A DNA stretch of 64,000 nucleotides. Source: Phenylobacterium montanum. GTDB lineage: Bacteria > Pseudomonadota > Alphaproteobacteria > Caulobacterales > Caulobacteraceae. Under the pieces are notes generated by a model. That model ran no database searches and had not been told where the DNA came from. It saw only the letters and a program-made list of their open reading frames with translations. The stretch is taken from contig NZ_CP073078.1 in the NCBI RefSeq assembly GCF_018135625.1, positions 5,488,501-5,552,500 of the forward strand, in the 5' to 3' direction. The position numbers and the translations under genes are program-made. Below, in pieces: positions 17,886 through 26,881 of this stretch; position 1 is the first letter of the stretch, and each line of letters opens with the position of its first letter.

Positions 17886-17910
17886 GGAACCACGAGGCTC
17901 GCGGCGGGTT
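17886..17910 (+). promoter_or_regulatory. EcfG-type promoter
   Basis: GGAAC (17886-17890) is followed after 17 bases by GTT (17908-17910), or after 16 bases by GGTT. This fits the EcfG consensus and lies 33 bases before the start codon of the small protein at 17944. Confidence 0.6.
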
Positions 17911-17943
17911 TGCTGAACGGGGCGGGCCGACAGGGAGAGCCTC

Positions 17944-18228
17944 ATGGCCGATCGCAAGCCGGACGATACTGGTCAACGCCATTTCACTCATGGAACCAGC
18001 GCCTCGACCGCCGACATGGCGGTGGAAGGCGCTCCTTCCCACGAGGACAAGTCTATCGATACGCCGCATTCGCGGCCGATCGATCCGCCGGACCATCCCA
18101 CCAAAAAGATTGATCACCTGGCCGGCAAGGTCGAGCAGGCCGAGAACCGCCAGGAAGCGCTGATCGACGAAAGTCTGGAGGAGAGCTTTCCGGCCAGCGA
18201 TCCGCCCAGCGCCAAGCACATAACCTGA
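17944..18228 (+). CDS. Small acidic stress-associated protein
   Basis: A 94-residue hydrophilic, probably disordered protein. Its C-terminus ESLEESFPASDPPSAKHIT is a motif I recognise from many short alphaproteobacterial proteins tied to the general stress response. The function is unknown. GGGAGAG lies close before the ATG, and an EcfG-like promoter upstream supports stress control. It stands alone between the metallopeptidase gene and an exported-protein gene. Confidence 0.75.
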   Translation: MADRKPDDTGQRHFTHGTSASTADMAVEGAPSHEDKSIDTPHSRPIDPPDHPTKKIDHLAGKVEQAENRQEALIDESLEESFPASDPPSAKHIT

Positions 18229-18291
18229 GGGCCGCCGGCCGCTGCCGTGGTCCTTTAGCAGGCCAATCACCCACATAGCGGAGTTGCTGTT

Positions 18292-18681
18292 ATGCTGTCT
18301 CGCGCCTTCATGCTCTGGCTGACCGGCCTTGCTGCGGCGGCCATTCCCTCGGCCGTTCCGGCGGCTGATCTCAGCGGCGCGTTCGGCAATACGATCCTGT
18401 CCACCTATCCGGACGGCCGTACGGCGGAGCTTTGGCTGCATGCCGATGGCTCCTACGCCGCCGAGGGGCGCAGGGGCGATGGCTCGAGCGGCCATTGGAG
18501 CGTCAAGGGCGGCAAACTCTGCTTGAAGCAGGCCAAGCCTTTTCCCGCTCCGTTCAACTATTGCACGCCGATCCCCGCGTCCGGCATGCGGGATGCCTGG
18601 CCAGCCAAGGCGGTGACGGGAGAAAAGATAAGCGTGCGCCTGGTTTCCGGCCATCGAGCCGGAAAGCCGCGCGCAGGGTAA
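18292..18681 (+). CDS. Small exported protein of unknown function
   Basis: This is a 129-residue protein with a clear signal peptide (RAFMLWLTGLAAAAIPSAVP, cleavage near PAADLS). The mature part has short beta-strand patterns (TAELWLHADGSYAAEG, GHWSVKGGKLCLKQ) and two cysteines (CLKQ and YCTP) that could form a disulfide. The strand pattern suggests a small beta-sandwich or lipocalin-like fold; I do not recognise the family. A GGAG lies about 9 bases before the ATG. No EcfG-type promoter is visible upstream. Confidence 0.65.
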   Translation: MLSRAFMLWLTGLAAAAIPSAVPAADLSGAFGNTILSTYPDGRTAELWLHADGSYAAEGRRGDGSSGHWSVKGGKLCLKQAKPFPAPFNYCTPIPASGMRDAWPAKAVTGEKISVRLVSGHRAGKPRAG

Positions 18682-18711
18682 GGCGCACCTGCCCTGAACG
18701 CGCGGAGGGAG

Positions 18712-18867
18712 CTAGATCCGGCCCAGCAAGACCAGGACGATGATGATCACCAGGATCAAGCCAAGGCCGCCGCTGGGGTAGTATCCCCAGGATCGGCTAT
18801 GGCCCCATGTCGGCAGCGCGCCGATGAGCATAAGTATAAGGACTATGATCAAGATTGTTCCAAGCAT
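18712..18867 (-). CDS. DUF3309-type small membrane protein
   Basis: A 51-residue protein, too short for many gene finders, consists of two hydrophobic segments (MLGTILIIVLILMLIGALP and LGLILVIIIVLVLLG) around a short turn WGHSRSWGYYPSGG. This is the DUF3309 pattern, common in alphaproteobacteria and of unknown role. AGGA lies 7 bases before the ATG. Longer in-frame starts exist upstream but would add a non-membrane leader without support. Confidence 0.75.
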   Translation of the reverse strand: MLGTILIIVLILMLIGALPTWGHSRSWGYYPSGGLGLILVIIIVLVLLGRI

Positions 18868-19168
18868 TTTATTGTCCTGTTTGATAACAACGTTTCTGCT
18901 TAAATGGGTATTTATCCGATTAGTTCCTATTTTCGCCCCGAATGGCGGCTGAGTTCTGTCTTGGGGTGCGGTGGGGGCGAGACCACCGTGCGATTGGGCG
19001 CCGCCTGGTCGGCCGACGGTCGGTATGAGCGACTGAAATGACTGTGCCCGGCGCCACGCTTGAGGCATCGGGTGACTTGACTTGGCTATCGGGGCCAGAT
19101 CAGGTGCGCGCGGTGCTGGCTAGGGGGATGCGCGGGCCGATGGGTCGCGCGCGCAAGGTGAGCGTGAG
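18868..19168. other. Intergenic region between divergent genes
   Basis: About 300 bases separate the DUF3309 gene and the type I secretion genes. The first 60 bases next to the DUF3309 gene are AT-rich and probably hold its promoter. I find no gene, no EcfG-type site with correct spacing and no clear repeat. Confidence 0.5.
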
Positions 19169-21313
19169 ATGGACACGGGCGGGGACAACCTGACGGCGCC
19201 CGACCCCGGCGCAGGGGCGCTCGCTTTCATCCTTCAGCTTCTGGGCCTTCCGGCGAACGCCGATGAATTGCTGCACCTCAGCGGCAAGGCGGGCCTGGGC
19301 GAAGAAGACATGCTGCGCCTGGCGCGGCGGTTCCCGATCAAGGCCCGCGCCATCACCAGCGACATGGCCCGCCTGGCGACGACGCCCCTGCCGGCTCTGG
19401 CGCGGCTGCGCGGCGGCGGCTGGCTGGTCGTGGGTCGGATCGGCGACGGCAAGGTGCTGGTGCAGGATCCCAATGCGCCGACGCCGGAGATGTTGACGCT
19501 GGAGGCGTTCGCCGAGCGCTGGGACGGGCGGCTGCTGCTCATCGTCCGTAGGGCGGCCCTGGCCGATCCGAACAGCCGCTTCGGCCTCGAATGGTTCCTG
19601 CAGGCGATCCGCAAGTACCGCCAGCCCCTCATCGAGGTCCTGGTCGGCTCGTTCTTCGTGCAGTTGTTCGCCCTGCTGACGCCCCTGTTCTTCCAGGTGA
19701 TCATCGACAAGGTGTTCGTACACCGGGGCCTGTCGACCCTTGAAGTGCTGGCCATCGGGCTCGCCACACTGTCGGTGTTCGAGGTCACCTTGGGCGGGCT
19801 TCGCACCTATGTGCTGGCCCACACCTCCAACCGCATCGATGTCGAGCTGGGCGCCCGCCTGTTCCGCCACCTGTTCGCCCTGCCCATGGCCTATTTCCAG
19901 GCCCGGCGGGTCGGCGACACCATCGCCCGGGTGCGCGAACTGGACAATATCCGCCAGTTCCTGACCTCCTCGGCCCTGACCCTGGCGCTGGACCTGTTCT
20001 TCGCCCTGTTGTTCCTGGCGGTGCTGTTCGTCTACAGCCCGCTCCTGACCCTGATCGTGGCCCTGGCCCTGCCATGCTATGTGGGACTGAGCCTGGGGGT
20101 GACGCCGTCCTTCCGCGCCCGCCTGAACGAGCGCTATCGCCGCGGTTCGGAGAACCAGTCCTTCCTGGTCGAAGCCGTCTCGGGCGTCGAGACCGTCAAA
20201 TCCATGGCGCTCGAGCCGGTCATGCAGCGCCGCTGGGAGGAGCAGGTGGCCGGCTACGTCACCGCCTCTTTCCGCGTGATCACGCTGAGCACCGTGGCCA
20301 GCCAGACCGCGGCCCTGATCAACAAGGTCACCGTGGTCCTGATCCTGTTCTTCGGCGCGGGCCTCGTCATCGCCGGTAAGCTGACGGTGGGCGAACTTGT
20401 GGCGTTCAACATGATCTCCGGCCAGCTCGCCTCGCCGGTGCTGCGCATCGCCCAGCTTTGGCAGGACTTCCAGCAGGTGCGCCTGTCGGTGGATCGGGTC
20501 GGCGACATCCTCAACACCACCCCAGAGCCGGGCCAGGCGGGCCAGGCCAACCTGCCGCCGATCTCGGGCGACATTCGTCTCGATCACGTCAGTTTCCGCT
20601 ACCGCATCGACGGCCAGCCGGTGCTGAGCGACGTCTCGCTGGCGGTTCCGGCGGGCCAGGTGATCGGGGTGGTGGGGCCGTCGGGCTCCGGCAAGAGCAC
20701 CCTGGCCAAGCTGATTCAGCGCCTTTACGTGCCTGAAAGCGGACGGGTGTTCGTCGATGGGGTGGATCTGGCGGCCACCGATTCCGCCTGGCTGAGGCGG
20801 CAGATCGGCGTGGTGCTGCAGGAGAACGTCCTGTTCAATCGGACGGTCCGCGAGAACATCGCCCTGGCCGATCCGGGCATGCCGATGGAGCGGGTGATGG
20901 ACGCGGCCAAGCTGGCCGGCGCGCACGACTTCATCCTCGCCCTGCCGGAGGGCTACGGCACCTTGATCGGCGAGCGCGGCTCGACGCTCTCGGGCGGGCA
21001 GCGGCAGCGGATCGCCATCGCCCGCGCCCTGGTGACCAATCCGCGTATCCTGATCTTCGACGAGGCGACCTCGGCCCTGGATTACGAGAGCGAGGCGGCG
21101 ATCCAGGCCAATATGCGGCGCATCTGCGCCGGGCGGACCGTGGTCCTAATCGCCCACCGCCTCTCGACCCTGCGCGGCGCCGACCGCATCGTCACCATCG
21201 AGGAGGGCCGGATCGTCGAGGACGGCACGCACGAGAGCCTGCTGGCGAGCGACGGGCGCTATGCCCACCTCTGGCGCCTGCAGTCGGGCGACCCCGCCCT
21301 GGCGGAGGGCTGA
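19169..21313 (+). CDS. Type I secretion ABC transporter (HlyB-like)
   Basis: This inner-membrane ABC exporter powers one-step secretion across both membranes. Residues 1-130 form a C39-peptidase-like domain; I see no catalytic Cys at its start, as in HlyB, where the domain binds rather than cleaves the substrate. A six-helix membrane domain follows (LIEVLVGSFFVQLFALLTPL and later segments). The ATPase domain has Walker A GPSGSGKST, signature LSGGQRQRIAIARAL and Walker B ILIFDEATSALD. The length of 714 residues is standard. The adaptor gene follows after 3 bases. The likely substrate is the repeat protein encoded convergently just downstream. Confidence 0.93.
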   Translation: MDTGGDNLTAPDPGAGALAFILQLLGLPANADELLHLSGKAGLGEEDMLRLARRFPIKARAITSDMARLATTPLPALARLRGGGWLVVGRIGDGKVLVQDPNAPTPEMLTLEAFAERWDGRLLLIVRRAALADPNSRFGLEWFLQAIRKYRQPLIEVLVGSFFVQLFALLTPLFFQVIIDKVFVHRGLSTLEVLAIGLATLSVFEVTLGGLRTYVLAHTSNRIDVELGARLFRHLFALPMAYFQARRVGDTIARVRELDNIRQFLTSSALTLALDLFFALLFLAVLFVYSPLLTLIVALALPCYVGLSLGVTPSFRARLNERYRRGSENQSFLVEAVSGVETVKSMALEPVMQRRWEEQVAGYVTASFRVITLSTVASQTAALINKVTVVLILFFGAGLVIAGKLTVGELVAFNMISGQLASPVLRIAQLWQDFQQVRLSVDRVGDILNTTPEPGQAGQANLPPISGDIRLDHVSFRYRIDGQPVLSDVSLAVPAGQVIGVVGPSGSGKSTLAKLIQRLYVPESGRVFVDGVDLAATDSAWLRRQIGVVLQENVLFNRTVRENIALADPGMPMERVMDAAKLAGAHDFILALPEGYGTLIGERGSTLSGGQRQRIAIARALVTNPRILIFDEATSALDYESEAAIQANMRRICAGRTVVLIAHRLSTLRGADRIVTIEEGRIVEDGTHESLLASDGRYAHLWRLQSGDPALAEG

Positions 21314-21316
21314 GCC

Positions 21317-22744
21317 ATGGCGGATGGATTTGGCGGCTATCTGCGGCGGGCCAGCAGTTATTTCGACCGCAACGACGAGCGCGAGTTCCTGCCCGCGGCG
21401 CTGGAGATCGTCGAGACGCCGCCGTCGCCGACCGGCCGGCTTCTGGGCTTCATCATCATCGCCTTCTTCGGCGTTGCGGTAGCCTGGTCCTTCTTCGGCA
21501 GGGTGGACGTGCTCGCCACCGCGCCAGGCCGGCTGATCCCGGCGGGCGACGTCAAGGTGATCCAGCCGCTGGATCCCGGGGTGGTGCGCGCGATCCACGT
21601 GCAGGACGGCGACCACGTGCGCGCCGGCCAGTTGCTGATCGAACTCGACCCCACCCAGGCCGGCGCTGACAGCCGCCGCCTGTCCGGCGACCTGATACAG
21701 GCGGAACTCGACGTGGCGCGCCTGAGCGCCCTGAAGACCGCGGCCGAAACCGGGCGCGCGCCGGTGTTCGTCGCACCCGCTGACGCCCCGCCGGAGCGGG
21801 TGGAGGAGGCGAGGGCGGCTATGCGCGCCCAGGCCGACCAGCAGGCCGCCAAGCTGGCCGATCTCGGCCAGCAGATCAGTCAGAAGGACGCCGAGGCCGC
21901 CGAGGTCGGGGCCGAGATCGACAAGATCAACGCGCAGATCCCTATGCTGGCCGACAAGGAGCGCATCCATCGCGAGCTGACCGACCAGGGCTTCGGCACC
22001 AGCCTGGCCTATCTCGACGCCCAGCAGCAGCTGGCCGAGGCGCGGCATGAACTGGCCGTGGAACGGCAGAAGGCGGCCCAGGCGGCTGCGGCCCGGGCGG
22101 CCTTGATTCAGCAGCGGGACGGCGCCCGCTCGCAGTACGCCGCCGAACTCCTGACCGACCTGCGCAAGGCCGAGGAGCAGCAGAACGAGAGCGGCCAGGA
22201 GTTGATCAAGGCCCGCGACAAGTCCAGCCAGACCGAGCTTCGGGCGCCGATCGACGGCGTGGTGGATCAGCTCGCGGTGCACACCCTGCACGGGGTGGTG
22301 ACGCCCGCCCAGCACCTGATGATCGTGGTGCCGGAGAGCCGCAACCTGATGATCGAGGCCCAGCTGGCCAACCGCGACGTCGGCTTCGTCCATGCCGGCC
22401 AGCCGGTGAAGGTCAAGATCGAGACCTTCAACTTCACCCGCTATGGCCTGATCAATGGCCACGTGGTGGGAGTCAGCAAGGACGTGATCACGCCGCCGGA
22501 CGAGGCGCGCCAGTCGCAGCAGGGCGCAAGCGGCGCGGCGGCGCCGACCGCACAGCCGCCGTCGCCCACCTATGTCGCGCGCATCCAGCTTGACCGCACC
22601 AGCATGATGATCGATGGACGCGAAGAGCCGCTGCAGCCCGGCATGGCCATCACCGCCGAAATCCGGACCGGTGACCGCAGCATTATCGATTACCTGCTCT
22701 CGCCCTTGGCGCGACGCACCCAGGAAAGCCTGCACGAGCGATGA
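21317..22744 (+). CDS. Type I secretion periplasmic adaptor (HlyD family)
   Basis: This is the membrane fusion protein linking the ABC transporter to the TolC channel. It has a short cytosolic N-terminus and one membrane helix (LLGFIIIAFFGVAVAWSFF). A lipoyl/barrel segment follows (VIQPLDPGVVRAIHVQDGDH), then a long coiled-coil hairpin rich in Ala, Gln and Glu (about residues 160-300) and a C-terminal beta domain with IDGVVDQLAVHTLHGVV. The length of 475 residues fits HlyD. It begins 3 bases after the ABC gene and overlaps the TolC gene. Confidence 0.93.
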   Translation: MADGFGGYLRRASSYFDRNDEREFLPAALEIVETPPSPTGRLLGFIIIAFFGVAVAWSFFGRVDVLATAPGRLIPAGDVKVIQPLDPGVVRAIHVQDGDHVRAGQLLIELDPTQAGADSRRLSGDLIQAELDVARLSALKTAAETGRAPVFVAPADAPPERVEEARAAMRAQADQQAAKLADLGQQISQKDAEAAEVGAEIDKINAQIPMLADKERIHRELTDQGFGTSLAYLDAQQQLAEARHELAVERQKAAQAAAARAALIQQRDGARSQYAAELLTDLRKAEEQQNESGQELIKARDKSSQTELRAPIDGVVDQLAVHTLHGVVTPAQHLMIVVPESRNLMIEAQLANRDVGFVHAGQPVKVKIETFNFTRYGLINGHVVGVSKDVITPPDEARQSQQGASGAAAPTAQPPSPTYVARIQLDRTSMMIDGREEPLQPGMAITAEIRTGDRSIIDYLLSPLARRTQESLHER

Positions 22745-24222
22745 TGCGTTCCACCGCCCTGATCGCGGCTCTGCTGGCGGCGAGCCCCTGCGTCTGCGCC
22801 GCCGAGACCCTGGCCGAGGCCATATCCTTGGCCTATCAGACCAATCCCAGCCTGAGGGCTCAGCGCGCCGCGCTGCAGTCCGCCGACGAGAGCTACGTCC
22901 AGGCCCAGGCGAGTTTCGGGCCCCAGGTCAGCGTCACGGCGCAATACGGCTATCAGGACGCCCAGGTGCAGCACCCGGCCAGCCTGTTCGTACGGGGCGG
23001 CGCCACCGACTATCGCGCCGGCAACGGCACGGCGGACCTTTCGGCCGTCCAGCCGGTCTGGACCGGCGGAGCGCTCAAGGCTCAGGCGCGCAGCGCCGGC
23101 GCCGGCGTGCTGGCGGCGCGGGAGCACCTGCGTTTCACCGAGAGCCAGGTGCTGCAGAATGTGGTCAACGCCTATATCGACGTGCGCCGCGACCGCGAAA
23201 TCGTGCGCGTGCTGCAGGAGGAGGTCACCGCGCTCAGCCGCGACTTCGAAGAGACCCGGGCCAAGGGAAAGCTGGGCGCCCTGACGCGCACCGATGTGGC
23301 CCAGTCGGAAGCTCGCCTGCTGTCCGCCCAGGCGCAGCTGAGCCTGGCCCAGGGCAAGCTGAACGGCAGCAACGCCGAATATCTGAACGCAGTCGGCCAG
23401 AACCCGGGAGAACTGGCGCCCGAACCTGACTTGCCCGGCTTGCCGAAAGACGCGGACAAGGCCTTCGACCTTGCCGAGCACAACAACCCCCAGCTCGGTG
23501 AGGCGGTCCAGAGCGAGCGCGCCGCCCGCGAGAAGGTCAATCAGGCCAAGGCGGCCAACGCCGCCACGGTGCAACTCAAGTTCGACGCCTCGATCATTCC
23601 CACAGCGCCCTACCTCGAGCGCCAGTACGATCAGAGCGTCTCCGTCGCCGCGGTGGTCACCAAGCCGCTGTTCACCTCGGGCCTGAACAGCTCAAAGATC
23701 CGCCAGGCGCTGGACGACGACAATCGCGCCCAGCTGGTGGTCGAGAACGCCCGGCGCGGGGTGGTGCAACTGGTGGCCCAGGCCTGGGACCAGTGGATAT
23801 CGACCCAGAACGCCCTGACGATCGAGCAGCGCCAGCTCGACGCCGAGGCGGTGGCGGTGCAGGGCAACCGGGCGGAGGAGCGGGTGGGCCTGCGCACCAC
23901 CATCGACCTGCTCAACGCCGAACAGGAGCTCGCCAACACCCGCGTCACCGTGATCCAGGCCAAGCGCGACGCCTACGCGGCCAAGGCCTCGCTGCTGGCG
24001 GCGATGGGGGTCCTGGAGGCCCGCTACCTGACCCCCGGCATAGATCTCTACAGTCCGGAACAGGCCCTGCGCCGGTCTGAGCCTGCGGGCCTGGGGGGCT
24101 GGTCCGGCGCGGTCTCCGGGCTCGACACGATCGCTGCTCCGCGGACGCCGGCGCCCCAGGTGTCGCCGACCGGCTCAGGGACGGGGCGGCCAGACACCGC
24201 TGTTCCCACGCCGGCGAAATAG
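22741..24222 (+). CDS. TolC-family outer membrane channel
   Basis: The outer-membrane exit duct of the type I system. It has a signal peptide (ALIAALLAASPCVCAAE) and the two OEP repeats typical of TolC, each rich in Ala/Gln helices (EAISLAYQTNPSLRAQRAAL in the first, HNNPQLGEAV in the second), with FRLGL-type channel motifs such as EERVGLRTTIDLLNAEQEL near the end. The Pro/Thr-rich C-terminal tail is periplasmic in this family. The ATG at 22741 overlaps the HlyD stop; a second ATG at 22744 is equally possible. The gene ends 28 bases from the convergent substrate gene. Confidence 0.92.
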   Translation: MMRSTALIAALLAASPCVCAAETLAEAISLAYQTNPSLRAQRAALQSADESYVQAQASFGPQVSVTAQYGYQDAQVQHPASLFVRGGATDYRAGNGTADLSAVQPVWTGGALKAQARSAGAGVLAAREHLRFTESQVLQNVVNAYIDVRRDREIVRVLQEEVTALSRDFEETRAKGKLGALTRTDVAQSEARLLSAQAQLSLAQGKLNGSNAEYLNAVGQNPGELAPEPDLPGLPKDADKAFDLAEHNNPQLGEAVQSERAAREKVNQAKAANAATVQLKFDASIIPTAPYLERQYDQSVSVAAVVTKPLFTSGLNSSKIRQALDDDNRAQLVVENARRGVVQLVAQAWDQWISTQNALTIEQRQLDAEAVAVQGNRAEERVGLRTTIDLLNAEQELANTRVTVIQAKRDAYAAKASLLAAMGVLEARYLTPGIDLYSPEQALRRSEPAGLGGWSGAVSGLDTIAAPRTPAPQVSPTGSGTGRPDTAVPTPAK

Positions 24223-24250
24223 CGCTCCCCAAAACAGCCGGCGCAGAAGC

Positions 24251-26737
24251 TCAGGCCCGGATCTCCGGGTGGGTCAGGGCGAAGGCGAGCGCGCTGGCGC
24301 CGCCGCCAGAGCTGACCGTGGATCCTGCGAACGGCCCAGGCGACGAATTCAGTCCGGCGAGGTGCTGGGTGAACAAGGTCACGTTCTGCGCGGCCTGAAC
24401 CGGCGGGTCGTTGATCAAGGTGCCGCCGGTCGAGTCCGCGGACAGCTTGAAATTGCTGGTCACGTAGCTGCCCGAAAGGGTCAGGTTCGCGACCAGGGCG
24501 CCATCGGTGATGGTCAGGGTCCCGCTGGTCCCCGTCTGGCTCCAGGTGGCCGATTCGGTTCCGGCGCTGTAGGTGAAGCTCGGCAGGTCGATCGTATCGC
24601 CCAGCACAAAGCCTGAAATGATCGCCCCGAACGCGCTGGGGTTGGCGATGTCCAGCAGCCCCCCGGATCCTTGGAAGGTGACCGTCTGGCCCGCGCCGAG
24701 CACGCCCGAGACATTGGCCGTACCGCCGCCGAGGGTCAGGCCGCCGGCGACTACGCCGCCGGAGGAGATGCTGAGGACGCCGCCGCTGGCGACGGTCGCG
24801 CCGCTGGTGGTCCCGCCGGACAGCACGTATTCGTGGCCGCCCGCATTGATCACGGCCCCGACGGCGACGGCGGCGGAGCTCACCGTCTCGAATGCGGCGC
24901 TGAAGATCACCGTGCCCGAGGTCTGTCCGCCCGCATAGACGGTGTCGTGGCCGCCGCTCGAGATGGCGGCGCCGCTGGCCACGGCCCCCGAGTTGACGTA
25001 GAGCGCCCCGCCCGAGATCACGGCGTTGACCGATACCCCGCCGGAATTGATCACCTCGTAGGCCCCCGCGGAGACGTTCGTCCCGGAGGCGCGGCCGCCG
25101 GCATAGATGCTGTCGTGGCCGCCGCTCTTGACGTTGGTTCCGCTGGCGGTGGCGCCGGGGTCGACATACTGCACGCCGCCCGAGGTGACGGTCGCGCCGA
25201 GGGCAGTGCCGCCGGACAGGTACTGGGCGCCGGCGACAGTGGTCGAGGAGGCGACCCCGCCGGAGCTCACCGTCTGGCGCGCCCCGGCTTGCACCGTGGT
25301 GTTGATCGAGGTCGCGCCGGAGTTGACATACTGATAGCCGCCGCCCAGCACCGTGGTCGAGGTCGCCACCCCGTGGGCCGAAACCGCTTCGAACCCGCCA
25401 CTGGAGACCGTGGTCGAGGTCGCCGAGCCGCTGACCGTGTCGTGGCCGCCGCTGACCACCGTCACGTTCGCGATCGAACCGCCGGACAGGGCGTATTCGG
25501 CTCCCCCGTTCGAGACCAGGGTCCCGGTGGCGGCGCCGCCCGAGTTGATGTTCTCGAAGCCGCCGCTGGAGATGACGGTCCCTGTGGCCTGGCCGCCGGC
25601 ATAGACGGCGTCATGCGCGCCGCTGAGCACCACGGTCCCGGATTCCGATCCGCCGGACTGGACGTATTCCGCCCCGCCGCCGCTGATCTTCGCACCGATG
25701 GTCACCCCGCCGGCGACGACCTGGACTGTGCCGCCGACCACGCTCGCGCCGACCGCCGTGCCGGCGATCGAACCCAGAATGGCGGCGCCGGCCAAACCGG
25801 TCTCCAGCACGCCGTCATCGAAGGCCCGCGCCAGGGTGAAGGTGGTGTTGCTGACCACCGCGCCCGCTCTCACCACCATTTCCCCGCCGCTCATGACGGT
25901 CCAGCCGGTCAGGGTCTGACCGCTCGAGACGTTGCGGATGTTGCCGCTGGTGACGATGCTGGTGCTCCAGCCGAGCGCGTTCATCAGTTCGATGTCGACT
26001 TCCGAGATCGGGCCGACGCCGCCCTCCTGGGCGCCCATGGCGTCGTTCCAGACCGGGTCGCCGTCGGGATCGCCGAGGTCGGGGAAGTCGGCCACGCACC
26101 AGTCGCCCAGGTCGTAGCCGGCCCCGGCGTCATTGTTCCAGGTCCCGAGTTTGGTCGCCCCATTGTCGACCGAGAAATAGGCGGTGGTGTTGGAGAGGCT
26201 GTTTCCGGCGCTGAGGTCGTGCGATCCGGCGCCGTTGAACCTGAACATGTCCATCACGGACGGCGTGCTATCGACGGTGCTGATCCGGCCCATGGCCGTT
26301 TCGCTGACCTCGTGGGCGATAGCGGCGAAGGCGTCATAGGTCGACCAGTCGGCGCCGCTGCCGACATAAAGGTCGACCTGCGTCGTCGAGCCGCCTTCCA
26401 GACCCAGCATCTGGGCCTCGGAGGGCGACACATAGACCGTGCCGACGCCTCCCGGCAGGTGGGAATAGGCCGAGGCCTGGGTGTTGGTGGTCTCATGCGC
26501 GATCAGCGCGCTGCTGAGGGTCGAGAAGGAGACGTTCACCCCCGACGTGTCGCCCGGCCCGCCATTGGAGTTCGAGGCCAGCACGCCGGACCCCAGGTTC
26601 TCCCAGTTCACCCGAATGTTCAGGGTCACATTGTTGGTGAAGACGCTGTCATAGAAGTTGGCGACCTGGGCAAGCACGGTCGGCAGCCAGGAGGGCGCGC
26701 TGCCGTAGTTGGCGCCTGCAATCCAATTTATTTGCAT
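24251..26737 (-). CDS. Metalloprotease-like protein with strand-loop-strand (AIDA-type) repeats, likely type I-secreted
   Basis: An 828-residue protein without an N-terminal signal peptide. Residues 1-260 resemble secreted metalloproteases: an HExxE-type motif HEVSETAMGR at 142-151, a second His-containing segment IAHETTNTQ near 80, and Asp/Gly-rich loops (FPDLGDPDGDP). Residues about 332-685 are some 19 repeats of 18-20 residues (pattern GGHDTVYAGGQTSGTVIxS) of the strand-loop-strand type, whose Ser/Thr are O-heptosylated in AIDA-I and TibA. The last 140 residues lack repeats and may hold the type I signal. There is no beta-barrel translocator. I chose Met at 26737; a TTG five codons earlier is possible. 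The gene is convergent with the secretion genes and divergent from an O-heptosyltransferase. Confidence 0.85.
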   Translation of the reverse strand: MQINWIAGANYGSAPSWLPTVLAQVANFYDSVFTNNVTLNIRVNWENLGSGVLASNSNGGPGDTSGVNVSFSTLSSALIAHETTNTQASAYSHLPGGVGTVYVSPSEAQMLGLEGGSTTQVDLYVGSGADWSTYDAFAAIAHEVSETAMGRISTVDSTPSVMDMFRFNGAGSHDLSAGNSLSNTTAYFSVDNGATKLGTWNNDAGAGYDLGDWCVADFPDLGDPDGDPVWNDAMGAQEGGVGPISEVDIELMNALGWSTSIVTSGNIRNVSSGQTLTGWTVMSGGEMVVRAGAVVSNTTFTLARAFDDGVLETGLAGAAILGSIAGTAVGASVVGGTVQVVAGGVTIGAKISGGGAEYVQSGGSESGTVVLSGAHDAVYAGGQATGTVISSGGFENINSGGAATGTLVSNGGAEYALSGGSIANVTVVSGGHDTVSGSATSTTVSSGGFEAVSAHGVATSTTVLGGGYQYVNSGATSINTTVQAGARQTVSSGGVASSTTVAGAQYLSGGTALGATVTSGGVQYVDPGATASGTNVKSGGHDSIYAGGRASGTNVSAGAYEVINSGGVSVNAVISGGALYVNSGAVASGAAISSGGHDTVYAGGQTSGTVIFSAAFETVSSAAVAVGAVINAGGHEYVLSGGTTSGATVASGGVLSISSGGVVAGGLTLGGGTANVSGVLGAGQTVTFQGSGGLLDIANPSAFGAIISGFVLGDTIDLPSFTYSAGTESATWSQTGTSGTLTITDGALVANLTLSGSYVTSNFKLSADSTGGTLINDPPVQAAQNVTLFTQHLAGLNSSPGPFAGSTVSSGGGASALAFALTHPEIRA
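24680..25740 (-). repeat. Strand-loop-strand repeat block within coding sequence
   Basis: About 19 degenerate repeats with a period near 57 bases encode turns of the type SGGxxxVxxGGxASGTxV. Recurrent cores include HDTVYAGGQ and FENINSGG. DNA identity between units is only partial, so this is an old protein-level repeat, not a recent tandem duplication and not a CRISPR. Confidence 0.85.
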
Positions 26738-26823
26738 GGCTTGTGCCCCCAAAATGTGCGTTGGGCGACGTTACACCCGCTCAGTGACCGCGGCCAGACC
26801 GTGCAACATTGCAAAAATGGAGG

Positions 26824-26881
26824 AAATTGTGACAACGGCTGATCCCAATTGGGTAACGTGTGACGCAAATTGTGACACGTT
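26824..26881. promoter_or_regulatory. Repeat cluster in divergent promoter region
   Basis: The 433-base gap between the repeat-protein gene and the heptosyltransferase gene (26738-27170) holds an AT-richer stretch with AAATTGTGACA occurring twice (26824-26834 and 26867-26877). An inverted pair AACGTGT (26855-26861) / ACACGTT (26875-26881) lies 13 bases apart. This looks like a binding site for a shared regulator of both genes. The remainder of the gap shows no gene. Confidence 0.4.

Noticed and set aside
24680-25740. Repeats taken at first for a CRISPR or satellite
   Set aside because: The period is near 57 bases with degenerate units, no constant repeat and no unique spacers; the units are coding repeats of a protein.
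24671-26842. 723-codon plus-strand open frame
   Set aside because: Mirror of the strand-loop-strand repeat gene; apparent repeats in it only reflect the DNA period of the real gene.
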